Origin: Variovorax sp. PAMC 28711
Lineage (GTDB): Bacteria > Pseudomonadota > Gammaproteobacteria > Burkholderiales > Burkholderiaceae_C
Assembly: GCF_001577265.1 (NCBI RefSeq)
Contig: NZ_CP014517.1
Span: 358,501 to 422,500 of the forward strand
Direction: 5' to 3'
Length of the DNA stretch: 64,000 nucleotides
In this document: positions 30,033 through 39,189 of the stretch, one piece after another
Layout: each line of letters opens with the position of its first letter
Numbering within the stretch: the stretch's first letter is position 1
Notes under the pieces: generated by a model
Databases searched by the model: none
The model's input: only the letters and a program-made list of their open reading frames with translations
What the model was told of the DNA's origin: nothing
Translations under genes and position numbers: made by a program

Positions 30033-30833
30033 TCAGTTCAGCTTCGGCAGGTCGGTTTTCAGCCACTTCTGGTAGAGCTTGTTCAGCTCGCCGTTGGCGC
30101 TGTTCTTGGCGACGAACTCGTTCACGCTCTTCAGCAGGTCGTCCTGGCCCGGACGCATGGCGATGCCCATGGCTTGCTGCACGAGGTTGAACTTGTTTTC
30201 GAAGGTGTTGGCCGGCACGCGCTGGGCGATTTGCGCGGCGACGGTGACGGAGCAGCCGATCGCATCGACCTGGCCGGAGATCAGCGCCTGCATGGCCGAG
30301 GCGTCGTCGTCGAAACGGCGGATCTCGGTGCCTTCGGGCGCGGCTTTGGTCACCGCGACGTCTTGCGTTGAGGCACGGGCGACACCCACGCGCAGGCCCT
30401 TCAGGTCGGCGGCGGACTTGATGGGCGAAGCGGTCTTGCCGTACAGCACGATCGTCGCGGCCGCATACGGCGTCGAGAACGCGACCTGCTTGGCGCGCTC
30501 GGGCGTGACGGCCAGCGACGCGACCAGCACGTCGACCTTGTTGGTCAGGAGAAACGGAATGCGGTTCGGGCCGGTGACAGGCACGATGTTGGCCTTGACG
30601 CCCCAGTCCTTGGCGAGCAGTTTGGCCACATCGGCGTCGTAGCCGTCGGGCTGGTTTTGTGCATTGGTCGTACCGTACGGCGGAAAGTCGACCAGCATGC
30701 CGATGGTGATCTCGCCCTTTTTCTGGATGTCGGCCACGCTCTGGGCGGACGCAAAGGGAGCGAACACGGTGAGGGCGGCGCCGAGGCCCAATGCAGCCAG
30801 GGTGGCACGACGGGTGGTGGTGGAACGGATCAT
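30033..30833 (-). CDS. Periplasmic solute-binding protein of PAAT-type ABC importer
   Basis: This ~266-residue SBP_bac_3 family protein starts MIRSTTTRRATLAALGLGAA. It has a Sec signal peptide cleaved after about residue 30 (FAPFASAQS) and the family opening KKGEITIGMLVDFPPYGTTN. Conserved strands VDVLVASLAVTPERAKQVAF, then SPIKSAADLKGLRVGVARAS, also fit the family. It captures ligand in the periplasm for the adjacent permeases and ATPase. Family members usually bind amino acids; here operon context argues for a sugar acid. Confidence 0.9.
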   Translation of the reverse strand: MIRSTTTRRATLAALGLGAALTVFAPFASAQSVADIQKKGEITIGMLVDFPPYGTTNAQNQPDGYDADVAKLLAKDWGVKANIVPVTGPNRIPFLLTNKVDVLVASLAVTPERAKQVAFSTPYAAATIVLYGKTASPIKSAADLKGLRVGVARASTQDVAVTKAAPEGTEIRRFDDDASAMQALISGQVDAIGCSVTVAAQIAQRVPANTFENKFNLVQQAMGIAMRPGQDDLLKSVNEFVAKNSANGELNKLYQKWLKTDLPKLN

Positions 30834-30885
30834 TTTGAAGTCTCCTGAGTTGACGGAAATCGAAGAAAAGTCGATCGAAAAAAGG

Positions 30886-31539
30886 TCAGCGCGCGAGCGA
30901 TCGCGCCTGCCGACGCTCCATGCGGGCTGCAAGGATGCTCAGCGGCCAGCAGATGACGAAGTAAATGGCGGCCACCACCGAGAACACGATGAGCGGCTGG
31001 AAGGTGGCGTTGTTGATGATCTGCCCGGCGCGCGTGATCTCGGTGAACCCGATGATCGCCGCGAGCGACGTGCCTTTGATGATCTGCACGAGGTAGCCGA
31101 CCGTCGGCGCCAGCGCGATCTTGAAAGCTTGCGGTAGCACCACGTCGCGCATGCGGGCGCCGTACTTGAGACTTAACGCCTCGGCCGCTTCCCACTGGCC
31201 GCGCGGGATGGCCTCGATGCAGCCCCGCCAGATCTCGCCGAGGAAGGCTGCGCTGTTGAGGATGAGCGCCGCACCGGCCGCGACCCACGGATTGATGTCC
31301 AGGCCGAACACCGGCGCGCCGAAGAAGATCAGGAACAGTTGCAGGAGCAGCGGGGTGCCCTGGAAGATCTGGATGAAGACCATCGAGACGCCGCGCGCCC
31401 AGCGCGATTCCGACGTGCGCATCAGCGCGATGGCGAGGCCGAGGATCGCACCGCCGACAAACGCGATCGCCGACAGCGCGAGCGTCCATTGGGCCGCTTC
31501 GAGGATGAACAGGAATTCGGGATAACCGAAGGTACGCAT
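30886..31539 (-). CDS. PAAT-type ABC permease
   Basis: This 217-residue HisM/GlnP family permease with about five membrane helices starts MRTFGYPEFLFILEAAQWTL. It has the family motif region GAALILNSAAFLGEIWRGCI and the EAA loop LGEIWRGCIEAIPRGQWEAA. It forms a heterodimer with the permease immediately upstream (31558-32228) and lies 52 bp ahead of the binding protein gene. It is in the operon controlled from the PtxS-type operator. Confidence 0.9.
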   Translation of the reverse strand: MRTFGYPEFLFILEAAQWTLALSAIAFVGGAILGLAIALMRTSESRWARGVSMVFIQIFQGTPLLLQLFLIFFGAPVFGLDINPWVAAGAALILNSAAFLGEIWRGCIEAIPRGQWEAAEALSLKYGARMRDVVLPQAFKIALAPTVGYLVQIIKGTSLAAIIGFTEITRAGQIINNATFQPLIVFSVVAAIYFVICWPLSILAARMERRQARSLAR

Positions 31540-31557
31540 GGTGATGTTTCCTTGGGC

Positions 31558-32228
31558 TTACCGGCGGTCCGGATAGTTGAGCAAGCGCTGATAGATCAGC
31601 TTGAACATCCCGAGAACGCCAGCGCGAGCGCCAGATAGATCGCGGCGACGACGATGTAGATCTCGAAGCTGCGGAAGGTCTGCGATTGCAGGTTGGCCGC
31701 CACCGAGGTGAGGTCGTCCGCCGAGATCACCGATACGACTGCCGAGCTCAGCATCAGCAGGATGAACTGGCTCGTGAGCGCCGGGTAGATCGCCTTGAGC
31801 GCCGGCTTGATGATGACGAACCGGAAGATTTCCCAGCCCTTGAGATTGAGCGCCCTGCCCGCTTCGATCTGCCCCTTGGGAATCGACTCGATCCCTGCAC
31901 GGATGATCTCAGTCGCATAGGCGCCGAGGTTCACCACCATGGCCACCAGCGCGGCCGTTTGCGGCGACCAGCGCAGGCCGATGGCCGGCAGCGCGAAGAA
32001 GAAAAAGAACAGCTGCACGAGGAACGGCGTGTTGCGGATCACCTCGATGTAGGCATTCACGATGAAGCGCAGCCAGCCCGGCCCGGCGGTCTTGCCCCAG
32101 GCGCAGAAGATCGCGACGACCAGACCGAGCACGGTGGCGATCAGCGACAGCTGGATGGTGATCCAGGTGCCCTTGAGCAGCAACGGCCAGGCCGCGAACA
32201 CGGCTTCGAACTGAAATTGGTAGTTCAC
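31558..32228 (-). CDS. PAAT-type ABC permease (frameshifted near 3' end as sequenced)
   Basis: This HisQ/GlnP-family permease starts MNYQFQFEAVFAAWPLLLKG and has the EAA loop GAYATEIIRAGIESIPKGQI. It is the first gene of the operon. As sequenced it ends early (LALAFSGCSS). Adding one G to the run read as CCC on the plus strand at 31609-31611 gives LAFSGMFKLIYQRLLNYPDR and a natural stop at 31558, so the full protein is ~223 residues. The operator palindrome lies 50 bp upstream of its start. Confidence 0.86.
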
Positions 32229-32277
32229 TGAGAAAGGGCCGGGCGTGCCCGGTGTGTGTGCAATGGCCCGCAGTGTA

Positions 32278-32291
32278 TGAAACCGGTTTCA
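32278..32291 (-). promoter_or_regulatory. PtxS-type operator (perfect 14-bp palindrome)
   Basis: TGAAACCGGTTTCA is perfectly self-complementary with the central CG typical of LacI-family operators. It lies 50 bp upstream of the first permease gene of the kgu-like operon, whose last gene encodes a LacI-family repressor. The same palindrome is described for PtxS of Pseudomonas. A weak -10 (TACACT) follows it on the minus strand, so bound repressor would block the promoter. Confidence 0.75.
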
Positions 32292-32398
32292 GAGACGCAT
32301 CAGGGATTGCCCTGATCCGCGACTTGTCGCAGCCTCCTACGTCACCTGACGGACGACACCCACGGCACTGGCAGGAAATGTTGGGATGCTCCTTGCCG

Positions 32399-33415
32399 AT
32401 GTCCGACATGCACGCCACCACACCAGAACGGGAAGAAATTTCCCGACTGCAAAAGCGCCATGGGCGTGCCCTGCGCCTTGCCACCCTGGTGGATGCCGGC
32501 GTCGACTGCGTGCCGCTGCCCGGCGCAGGCCACACCCTCGTGCGCTGGCAGCAGCTGGCTGCTGTCGCCGCGCATGACCTCTCGCTCGTCAAACTGTTCG
32601 AAGGCCACACCGACGCATTGGCGATCCTGGCCGAGTTGCACGGTCCTGCGCCCGTCACCGGCGAGCGCTGGGCGACCTGGTGCGCCGAACCGCCCGATGC
32701 GCGCGTCACCTTCGAATCCAACGGGGCCCGCGCGGGGGTTCAACTGCACGGCACCAAGTCGTGGTGCTCGGGCGCTGCCAGCGTGACCCACGCCGTGGTC
32801 AGCGGCTGGAATGCCGCAGGTGAGGCCTGCCTTGCCGCCGTCGCCCTCGACCAGCCCGGCGTGACCGTCACCGACCAGGGCTGGCACGCCGTCGGCATGG
32901 CCGGCAGCGGCAGCGTCGACGTGCGATTCGACGGCGCCGAGGCGGTGCAGCTCGGCGTGCCGGGCGACTACACGCGGCGCGCCGGCTTCTGGCATGGCGG
33001 CGCCGGCGTCGCGGCCTGCTGGTACGGCGGCGCCTGCGGCATCGCCCTGATGACGCGCGAGCGATCGCGCGGTGCCAGCGAGCCGCACCGGCTCGCGCAC
33101 CTCGGCGCGATCGACGTGGCGCTGAGCGGTGCGGCCGCGCTGTTGCGCGAAGCTGCCCACTGGATCGACGCGCAGCCCGATGCCGATGCGCACGGCGTCG
33201 CCCTGCGCGTTCGTCTCGGCGTCGAGCGGGCCGCGGAAGTCGTCATGCACCACGCCGGCCGCGCGGTCGGCGCCGGGCCGCTGTGTCGCGATGCGCGTTT
33301 TGCGCAGGCGATGGCCGACCTCCCGGTTTTCCTGAGGCAGAGCCACGCCGAACGCGACCTGGCGGCACTCGGCATCCATTTACTTGATACGAAGGCACCG
33401 CTATGGACACTGTGA
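32399..33415 (+). CDS. Acyl-CoA dehydrogenase-like flavoprotein
   Basis: This ~338-residue protein has acyl-CoA dehydrogenase architecture: an N-terminal helical region, a central beta domain (GVQLHGTKSWCSGAASVTHA; WHAVGMAGSGSVDVRFDGA) and a C-terminal helical bundle. ATG 32399 (MSDMHATTPERE) is chosen; upstream frame sequence runs back into the kgu promoter region. It is shorter than typical 380-residue fatty-acid enzymes, and I cannot identify the catalytic base. It overlaps the PIG-L deacetylase gene by 13 bp. In this recurring cluster the members probably oxidise a specialised acyl or amine substrate; the reaction is unknown. Confidence 0.8.
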   Translation: MSDMHATTPEREEISRLQKRHGRALRLATLVDAGVDCVPLPGAGHTLVRWQQLAAVAAHDLSLVKLFEGHTDALAILAELHGPAPVTGERWATWCAEPPDARVTFESNGARAGVQLHGTKSWCSGAASVTHAVVSGWNAAGEACLAAVALDQPGVTVTDQGWHAVGMAGSGSVDVRFDGAEAVQLGVPGDYTRRAGFWHGGAGVAACWYGGACGIALMTRERSRGASEPHRLAHLGAIDVALSGAAALLREAAHWIDAQPDADAHGVALRVRLGVERAAEVVMHHAGRAVGAGPLCRDARFAQAMADLPVFLRQSHAERDLAALGIHLLDTKAPLWTL

Positions 33416-34173
33416 TCGCAAGGCGCGTCAACGATCGCGCGATCGAAGGGCTTGGAACCTCCGAGCCCGCATGGTTGCGCTGGCCCGGCCTCGCGCGCCT
33501 GCCCGTCGCGTCGGCGGCCGACCTGGTGCCCGCAGGCGCACGCGTGGTGGTCGTGGCGCCGCATCCGGACGACGAGGTGTTGGCATCCGGCGGATTGCTG
33601 AGCCTGCTCGGCCGTGGCCGCACGCAGGTGCAATGGATCGCGGTGACCGACGGCACCCGCAGCCACCACGGATCGACCGAGTGGACCGCCGAACGCCTGC
33701 AGCGCGAGCGCCCCCAAGAGAGCCGCCAAGCCCTTCAACAGCTCGGCCTGCGCGACCTGGAGCCGATCCGCCTGCGCCTGCCCGATGGCGAAGTGCGGCG
33801 CGACATCCTGGCCGCGGCGCTGCAACCGCTGCTGCTGCCCGGCGACGTGATCGTCACCACCTGGCGACACGACGGCCATACCGATCACGACCAGACCGGC
33901 GCGGGCTGCGCCCTCGCGGCCCGACGCGCAGGAGCGCGACTGCTCGAAGTGCCCGTGTGGGCATGGCATTGGGCCGTTCCCGGCGATACGCGCATACCCT
34001 GGCAGCGCGCGCGCCGGCTCCTGCTCGACGCGGACGCCTCTCGCCGCAAGCAGAGCGCGGTGCAGTGTTTCCAGAGCCAGTTGCAACCCGACGCGTCGAC
34101 CGGCGCCGGCCCTATTCTTCGCAGCACCACCGTGGCGCGTGCTGCACGCCCCTTCGAGGTATTTTTCGCATGA
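33403..34173 (+). CDS. PIG-L family (LmbE-like) deacetylase
   Basis: This 256-residue zinc-dependent N-deacetylase carries the family metal-site motif VVAPHPDDEVLASGG (His, Asp, Asp) and a later HTDHDQTG metal ligand region. Family members remove acetyl groups from N-acetyl sugars or sugar conjugates. It starts inside the acyl-CoA dehydrogenase gene and ends in an ATGA overlap with the methyltransferase, so the three are translationally coupled. Its natural substrate is unknown. Confidence 0.9.
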   Translation: MDTVIARRVNDRAIEGLGTSEPAWLRWPGLARLPVASAADLVPAGARVVVVAPHPDDEVLASGGLLSLLGRGRTQVQWIAVTDGTRSHHGSTEWTAERLQRERPQESRQALQQLGLRDLEPIRLRLPDGEVRRDILAAALQPLLLPGDVIVTTWRHDGHTDHDQTGAGCALAARRAGARLLEVPVWAWHWAVPGDTRIPWQRARRLLLDADASRRKQSAVQCFQSQLQPDASTGAGPILRSTTVARAARPFEVFFA

Positions 34174-34775
34174 CAGAAGGCAAAAAGGGTTACTTCGACG
34201 CCCTGTACAGCGAGAGCACCGATCCGTATGCCGTGCGCACCCGCTGGTATGAAGAACGCAAGCGCAGCGTGCTGATGGCCTCCCTGCCGCAACGTCGCTA
34301 CACGAATGCTTTCGAGCCCGGCTGCGGCGCCGCCGAACTCACGCTGCAACTGGCCGAACGATGCGACAGCCTCCTGGCCAGCGATTTCTCCGAGGCGGCC
34401 GTGGCGTCGGCGCGTGAACGCACGCAGGCGCTGCCCAATGTGTCGATCGAGCAGCAGGTGTTGCCGGTCGATTGGCCGCATGCGCAAGGGCCGTTCGACC
34501 TGATCGTGGTGAGCGAGATCGCCTACTTTCTCGACGAGCGCGCGATCCGGATGCTGGCGCGCTTCTGCGCCGAGTCGCTCGCGGTCGACGGCACGCTGGT
34601 CGCCTGTGACTGGCGCCCCGATTTCGCCGAGCGCGCCGCCACGACCGATGCCGTCCACGCGGCGCTGGCTGAGCTCGGCCTGCCGCGCCTCGTTCGCCAT
34701 GACGAGTCCGATTTCCTGCTCCAGGTATGGTCGCGCGATGCGCGCTCCGTCGCGCAGCAGGAAGGCATTCGCTGA
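34170..34775 (+). CDS. Class I SAM-dependent methyltransferase (NodS-like)
   Basis: This 201-residue protein starts MTEGKKGYFDALYSESTDPY. Motif I is AFEPGCGAAELTLQLAERCD, followed by an acidic strand LLASDFSEAAVASAR and PFDLIVVSEIAYFL, the Rossmann methyltransferase core. The N-terminal pattern and SEIAYFL are typical of NodS-type N-methyltransferases. It follows the deacetylase with a 4-base overlap, which suggests that a freed amine is the methyl acceptor (inference). Confidence 0.87.
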   Translation: MTEGKKGYFDALYSESTDPYAVRTRWYEERKRSVLMASLPQRRYTNAFEPGCGAAELTLQLAERCDSLLASDFSEAAVASARERTQALPNVSIEQQVLPVDWPHAQGPFDLIVVSEIAYFLDERAIRMLARFCAESLAVDGTLVACDWRPDFAERAATTDAVHAALAELGLPRLVRHDESDFLLQVWSRDARSVAQQEGIR

Positions 34776-35884
34776 AACACCTCCTCTTCCTCTCGCCGTC
34801 GTCCCGCATTCGCCCTCTCCGGTGGGTCGCGCTGGCATTGCTCGGTCTGGTCGCGGCCTGCACGAGCACAGGCAATTGCGAGTCGCCCTTTTCAGCGTCG
34901 CCACAGTTCAAGGGGTGCGGCTTCTCGAACCCGCCGAATCCCCAGGCCCTGCCTTCGGCCAGCGGCTGGACCATCTGGAGCCGTTTTGTGTTCGGCGACA
35001 AGGTCGATACCGTGCCTGTCGACCCGATCCCGGTGCGCGCGCTCACCCCGGCCCAACTCGAAGCCCTCGATGCGGGCGCCAACCATGTGGTGCGCCTCGG
35101 GCACTCGTCGCACCTGCTCAAGCTGCGCGGCAAGTTCTGGTTGATCGACCCGGTGTTCAGCGAGCGCGTCTCGCCCTTCAGTTTCGTGGGGCCGAAGCGC
35201 TTTCATGCGTCGCCGATGAAGCTCGAGCAGTTGCCTGCGATCGAGGGGCTGATCCTCTCGCACGACCACTACGACCACCTCGACGTGGCGACCATCGAAT
35301 ACCTGCGCGACCGGGTGCAACATTACTTCGTGCCGCTCGGCGTGGGCGCACGGCTGGTCGACATGGGCGTGTCGCCCTCGCGCATTACCGAGCTGGACTG
35401 GTGGCAATCCGCCACGCACGACGGCGTGCAACTCACTGCTGCGCCGGCGCAGCATTTTTCGGGACGCACGCTCAACGATCGCGACCGCACGCTGTGGGCA
35501 TCGTGGATCGTGCAGAGCGGCACGCAGCGCATTTTCTACAGCGGCGATTCGGGGTACTTCAAAGGCTTCAAGGAGATCGGCGACCGCTTCGGTGGCTTCG
35601 ACCTCGCCCTGATGGAAAACGGCGCGTACGACGCCTACTGGCCCGCCGTGCACATGACGCCCGAGCAGAGCGTGCAGGCCTTTCAGGATCTTCGCGGCAA
35701 GGTGCTGTACTCGGTGCACAACAGCACCTTCGACCTCGCCTTCCACACGTGGCACGAACCCCTGGACCGCATCGCGGACCTGTCGGAAGCGCGCCAGATC
35801 GACCTCGCCACGCCGGAAATCGGCGAGGTGCTCACGGTCGGCGCGCCGCGCAAGAACGTGCGCTGGTGGGCCGGGTTGAAGTAG
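34727..35884 (+). CDS. MBL-fold metal hydrolase lipoprotein (RomA/UlaG-like)
   Basis: The protein has a hydrophobic segment and a lipobox (WVALALLGLVAACTS) followed by a metallo-beta-lactamase-like domain. Metal ligands appear in GHSSHLLKL, LSHDHYDHLD and YSGDSGYFKGFKEI, with a C-terminal YSVHNSTFDLAFHTW. It resembles the outer-membrane-protein-regulating RomA / N-acyl-phosphatidylethanolamine phospholipase-like group. The start is uncertain: ATG 34727 overlaps the methyltransferase by 49 bp and gives a long lead before the signal, and no better ATG/GTG/TTG exists closer to it. The substrate is unknown. Confidence 0.83.
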   Translation: MVARCALRRAAGRHSLKHLLFLSPSSRIRPLRWVALALLGLVAACTSTGNCESPFSASPQFKGCGFSNPPNPQALPSASGWTIWSRFVFGDKVDTVPVDPIPVRALTPAQLEALDAGANHVVRLGHSSHLLKLRGKFWLIDPVFSERVSPFSFVGPKRFHASPMKLEQLPAIEGLILSHDHYDHLDVATIEYLRDRVQHYFVPLGVGARLVDMGVSPSRITELDWWQSATHDGVQLTAAPAQHFSGRTLNDRDRTLWASWIVQSGTQRIFYSGDSGYFKGFKEIGDRFGGFDLALMENGAYDAYWPAVHMTPEQSVQAFQDLRGKVLYSVHNSTFDLAFHTWHEPLDRIADLSEARQIDLATPEIGEVLTVGAPRKNVRWWAGLK

Positions 35885-35888
35885 CCGC

Positions 35889-36530
35889 TCAGGTGAGCAG
35901 CAGCGCCATGCCGGGGTCACCCTTCTGCATGGCGCGCTGGTAGGCCTCGCGGGCGCCGATGCGGCCGAGGTAGGCCAGGATGTGCGGATACGGCGCGAGG
36001 TCCAGCGGATAGAAGTAGCGCATGGTCGTGAGCGAGAACACCAGCATGATGTCCGCCGCAGTGAGGTCGGCGCCCGCAAGGTAGGCCACCTCGCCCAGCC
36101 TGGCCTCCAGCAGATCCAGCACCAGCGTCAACCGCCCGCGCGTGCCGACGAGCACGGCGTTGTCGGCCGGCAGGTCGAGCCGGCTGAGGATCATGTTGCG
36201 GCCCATGTTCGGCTGGAAGTTGCCGTTCGCGAAGTGCAGCCAGTAGAGATACTGCGAGAAGTCCGGGTGGTCCGGTGCCACCACGAGGCGCCCATCGCCG
36301 TACTTGGCGAGGATGTAATCGATGATCGCGCCCGACTCGGCCAGCAGGAGGTTGTCGTCGGTGATCACCGGGGCGGCGCCGAGCGGATGCAGCGCTTTCA
36401 GTTCGGGCGGCGACAGGTTCGTCACGGCATCGCGCGTGTAGTGTTTGAGCGCATACGGGACGCCGAGCTCTTCGCAGAGCCAGAGGATGCGTTCGGATTG
36501 CGACTTGCCGAGGTGATGGATGGTGAGCAT
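35889..36530 (-). CDS. Glutathione S-transferase family protein
   Basis: This 213-residue protein has an N-terminal thioredoxin-like domain (MLTIHHLGKSQSERILWLCE; cis-Pro region LGAAPVITDDNLLLAESGAI) and an all-helical C-terminal domain (ADLTAADIMLVFSL, the conserved N-capping box). The catalytic Ser is likely the one in KSQSERI. It is predicted to conjugate or reduce electrophiles with glutathione in the cytoplasm. It is convergent with the MBL gene, whose stop is 4 bp away. Confidence 0.9.
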   Translation of the reverse strand: MLTIHHLGKSQSERILWLCEELGVPYALKHYTRDAVTNLSPPELKALHPLGAAPVITDDNLLLAESGAIIDYILAKYGDGRLVVAPDHPDFSQYLYWLHFANGNFQPNMGRNMILSRLDLPADNAVLVGTRGRLTLVLDLLEARLGEVAYLAGADLTAADIMLVFSLTTMRYFYPLDLAPYPHILAYLGRIGAREAYQRAMQKGDPGMALLLT

Positions 36531-36556
36531 GGAGGGTCTCGTGTGATTGGAGGGTT

Positions 36557-36736
36557 TCAGCGTTGCTTGCGGCGCTCGCGCGCGCGCCGCACCTGGCGGC
36601 TCTGCGCCGCCTCGGTCACGGCGCGCTCACGCGCTGCCTTTTTCTCGCGCCGGCTGCGCGACAGCCAGCGACCGATCAGGAAGCTGGCGAGACCGCTGAC
36701 GAGCGCGATCACGATGGCGATGGGTCCGACGTCCAT
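36557..36736 (-). CDS. Small single-pass membrane protein (59 aa), unknown
   Basis: ATG 36736 ([20 protein letters not shown]) begins one membrane helix of ~20 residues, followed by a strongly basic cytoplasmic tail (SRSRREKKAARERA ... VRRARERRKQR). It overlaps the parC stop as TGATG and so is probably translated with the parE-parC operon. I know no function for it; the basic tail could bind nucleic acid or acidic lipid. Confidence 0.6.
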   Translation of the reverse strand: MDVGPIAIVIALVSGLASFLIGRWLSRSRREKKAARERAVTEAAQSRQVRRARERRKQR

Positions 36737-39155
36737 CACAGCACCCGCACGATCGTGGTCGGCTTGAAGCCGAGGTCCGCCGCCTTGCCTTTGCGACCGC
36801 GCGCAGCGCGGGCGTTGTTCAGGCTGCGGATCTCCAATGTCTCGTCGCGCTCCTTGCCGCCGCGTCCGAGCCCTCGATCTTCACGCTGCGCGTGTAGGCC
36901 GCCGCACCGGCCAGCGTGTCCTTGGGGTCGAGATCGATCAGCGTCAAGCCGCGTCCGCCTTTGGGCAGGCTCTTGAGTTCGCTGATCTCGAAAGTGAGGA
37001 TGCGGCCGCCGGCCGACGCGCACGCGACATGCGTCGCTGCCGGCATCGGCTCGGCACCACTCGCGCCGCCGACCAGCGAGGGCCGACACAGTTGCTCGCC
37101 TTCGCCCACGTCGATGAAGGCCTTGCCGCCGCGCTGGCGCGACATCATGTTTTCGACCGCGGCGATGAAACCGTAGCCGCCGGTGTTCGACAGCAGCACG
37201 CTGGCGCCGACCGGCCCGGCGAAGTAGTGCGCCACCTGCGTTCCGCTGTCCAGCTCGATCAACGTCGTGATCGGCTGGCCGTCGCCCCGCGCGCCGGGCA
37301 GCGACGCCACCGGCACCGTGTACACCCGCACGCCCTTGTCCTTCGCGGTGCCGAACACCAGCAGGGTATCGACCGTGCGGCACTCGAAGGCGCCATACAG
37401 CGAATCGCCGGACTTGAAAGCGTACTCGACGGCGGTGGCCGTGCCCGCCGCGGACTTGTCGGCCCGCTCGCTGGCCCAGCCCTTCTGTGCACGGACCCAG
37501 CCCTTCTGCGACACGATGACCGTGACCGGCTCGTCGATGACCTTGACTTCGGCGATTGCGCGCTTCTCGGCCTGGATCAGCGTGCGGCGCGCATCCTCGA
37601 AGGTCTTGGCGTCCTGCTCGATTTCCTTCACCAGCAGGCGGCGCAGGGTGGCCGGGCTGCCGAGGATGTCTTCGAGCTTCTTCTGCTCTTCCTTCAGGCC
37701 CTTGAGCTCCTGCTCGATCTTGATGGCTTCGAGGCGCGCGAGCTGCCGCAGCCGGATCTCGAGGATGTCTTCGGCCTGGCGATCGCTGAGGTTGAAGCGC
37801 GCGATGAGCGCCGCCTTGGGGTCGTCGGCCGCGCGAATGATCGCGATCACCTCGTCGATGTTGAGCAGCACCAGCTGCCGGCCTTCGAGGATGTGAATGC
37901 GGTCGAGCACCTTGTCCAGGCGATGGCGCGAGCGCTTCTCGACCGTGATCTCGCGGAAGGCGATCCACTCGTTGAGCATCTGGCGCAACGATTTTTGCGT
38001 CGGCTTGCCGTCGATGCCGACCATCGTCAGGTTGATCGACGACGAGGTTTCGAGCGAGGTCTGCGCGAGCAGCGTGGTGATGAATTCTTCCTGGCTGATG
38101 CGCGAGGTCTTGGGCTCGAACACCAGGCGCACCGCCGCGTCCTTGCTCGATTCGTCGCGCACCACGTCGAGCACCGACAGCATGCCGGCCTTCAGCTGCG
38201 TCTGGTCGGCGGAGAGCGCCTTCTTGCCGGCCTTGAGCTTCGGATTGGTGATCTCCTCGATCTCTTCGAGCACCTTTTGCGTGCTGACGCCCGGCGGCAG
38301 CTCGTTCACCACGAGCTGCCACTGGCCACGCGCCAGGTCTTCGATCTTCCAGCGGGCACGCACCTTGAGCGAGCCCCGGCCCGTGCGATACGCCTCGGCG
38401 ATGTCGCCGGCGCCGCTGATGATCTGCGCGCCGCCCGGATAGTCCGGCCCGGGAATGATCGTGAAGAGCTCCTCTTCGCTCAGCTTGCCGTTGCTCTTGA
38501 TGAGCGCCACGCAGGCATCCGCAATTTCGCGCAGGTTGTGGCTCGGGATCTCGGTGGCCAGGCCGACCGCGATGCCGCTCGCGCCGTTGAGCAGCGTGAA
38601 CGGCAGGCGCGCGGGCAAGAGGCGCGGCTCGATCGTCGAGCCGTCGTAGTTGGGGATGAAGTCGACCGTGCCTTCGTCGATCTCGTCGAGCAGCAGGCTG
38701 GTGATGCGCGCGAGCCGCGCTTCGGTGTAGCGCATGGCGGCGGCGCCGTCGCCATCGCGGCTTCCGAAGTTGCCTTGCCCGTCGACCAGCGGATAGCGCT
38801 GCGAAAAGTCCTGCGCCATGCGCACCAGCGCGTCGTAGGCGGCCTGGTCGCTGTGCGGGTGGAAGCGGCCGAGCACGTCACCGACGACGCGGGCACTTTT
38901 CACCGGCTTGGCGCCGACGGTGGCGTTGGCACCGCCAAAGCCGAGCCCCATGCGCGACATCGAATAAAGGATGCGGCGCTGCACCGGCTTCTGGCCGTCG
39001 GACACGTCGGGCAGTGCGCGGCCCTTGACCACGCTCAGCGCGTACTCGAGGTAGGCGGTTTGCGCGTAGTCGGCCAGCGTGACCGTGCCGTCGGCATCGG
39101 GCTCGGGCGGCACGGACGGCGGGGTGAGATCGAGCGGGGGTTGGGAATCGTCCAT
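36736..39155 (-). CDS. parC: DNA topoisomerase IV subunit A (frameshifted near 3' end as sequenced)
   Basis: ParC breaks and reseals DNA with ParE to decatenate daughter chromosomes. The start [14 protein letters not shown] (39155) is followed by the family opening [20 protein letters not shown], the catalytic Tyr in [10 protein letters not shown], and the tower and coiled-coil regions. A beta-pinwheel C-terminal domain (about residues 510-780) completes it. The quinolone-interaction loop reads [10 protein letters not shown], against HPHGDSACYE in E. coli ParC. The frame breaks near 36866; one extra G gives [20 protein letters not shown] and the true stop at 36736. The chain is ~806 residues. 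It shares an operon with parE and a lytic transglycosylase. Confidence 0.92.
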
Positions 39156-39189
39156 CGTCTGTCTGTCGTTCGGAAAAATCGGGTGGGTG

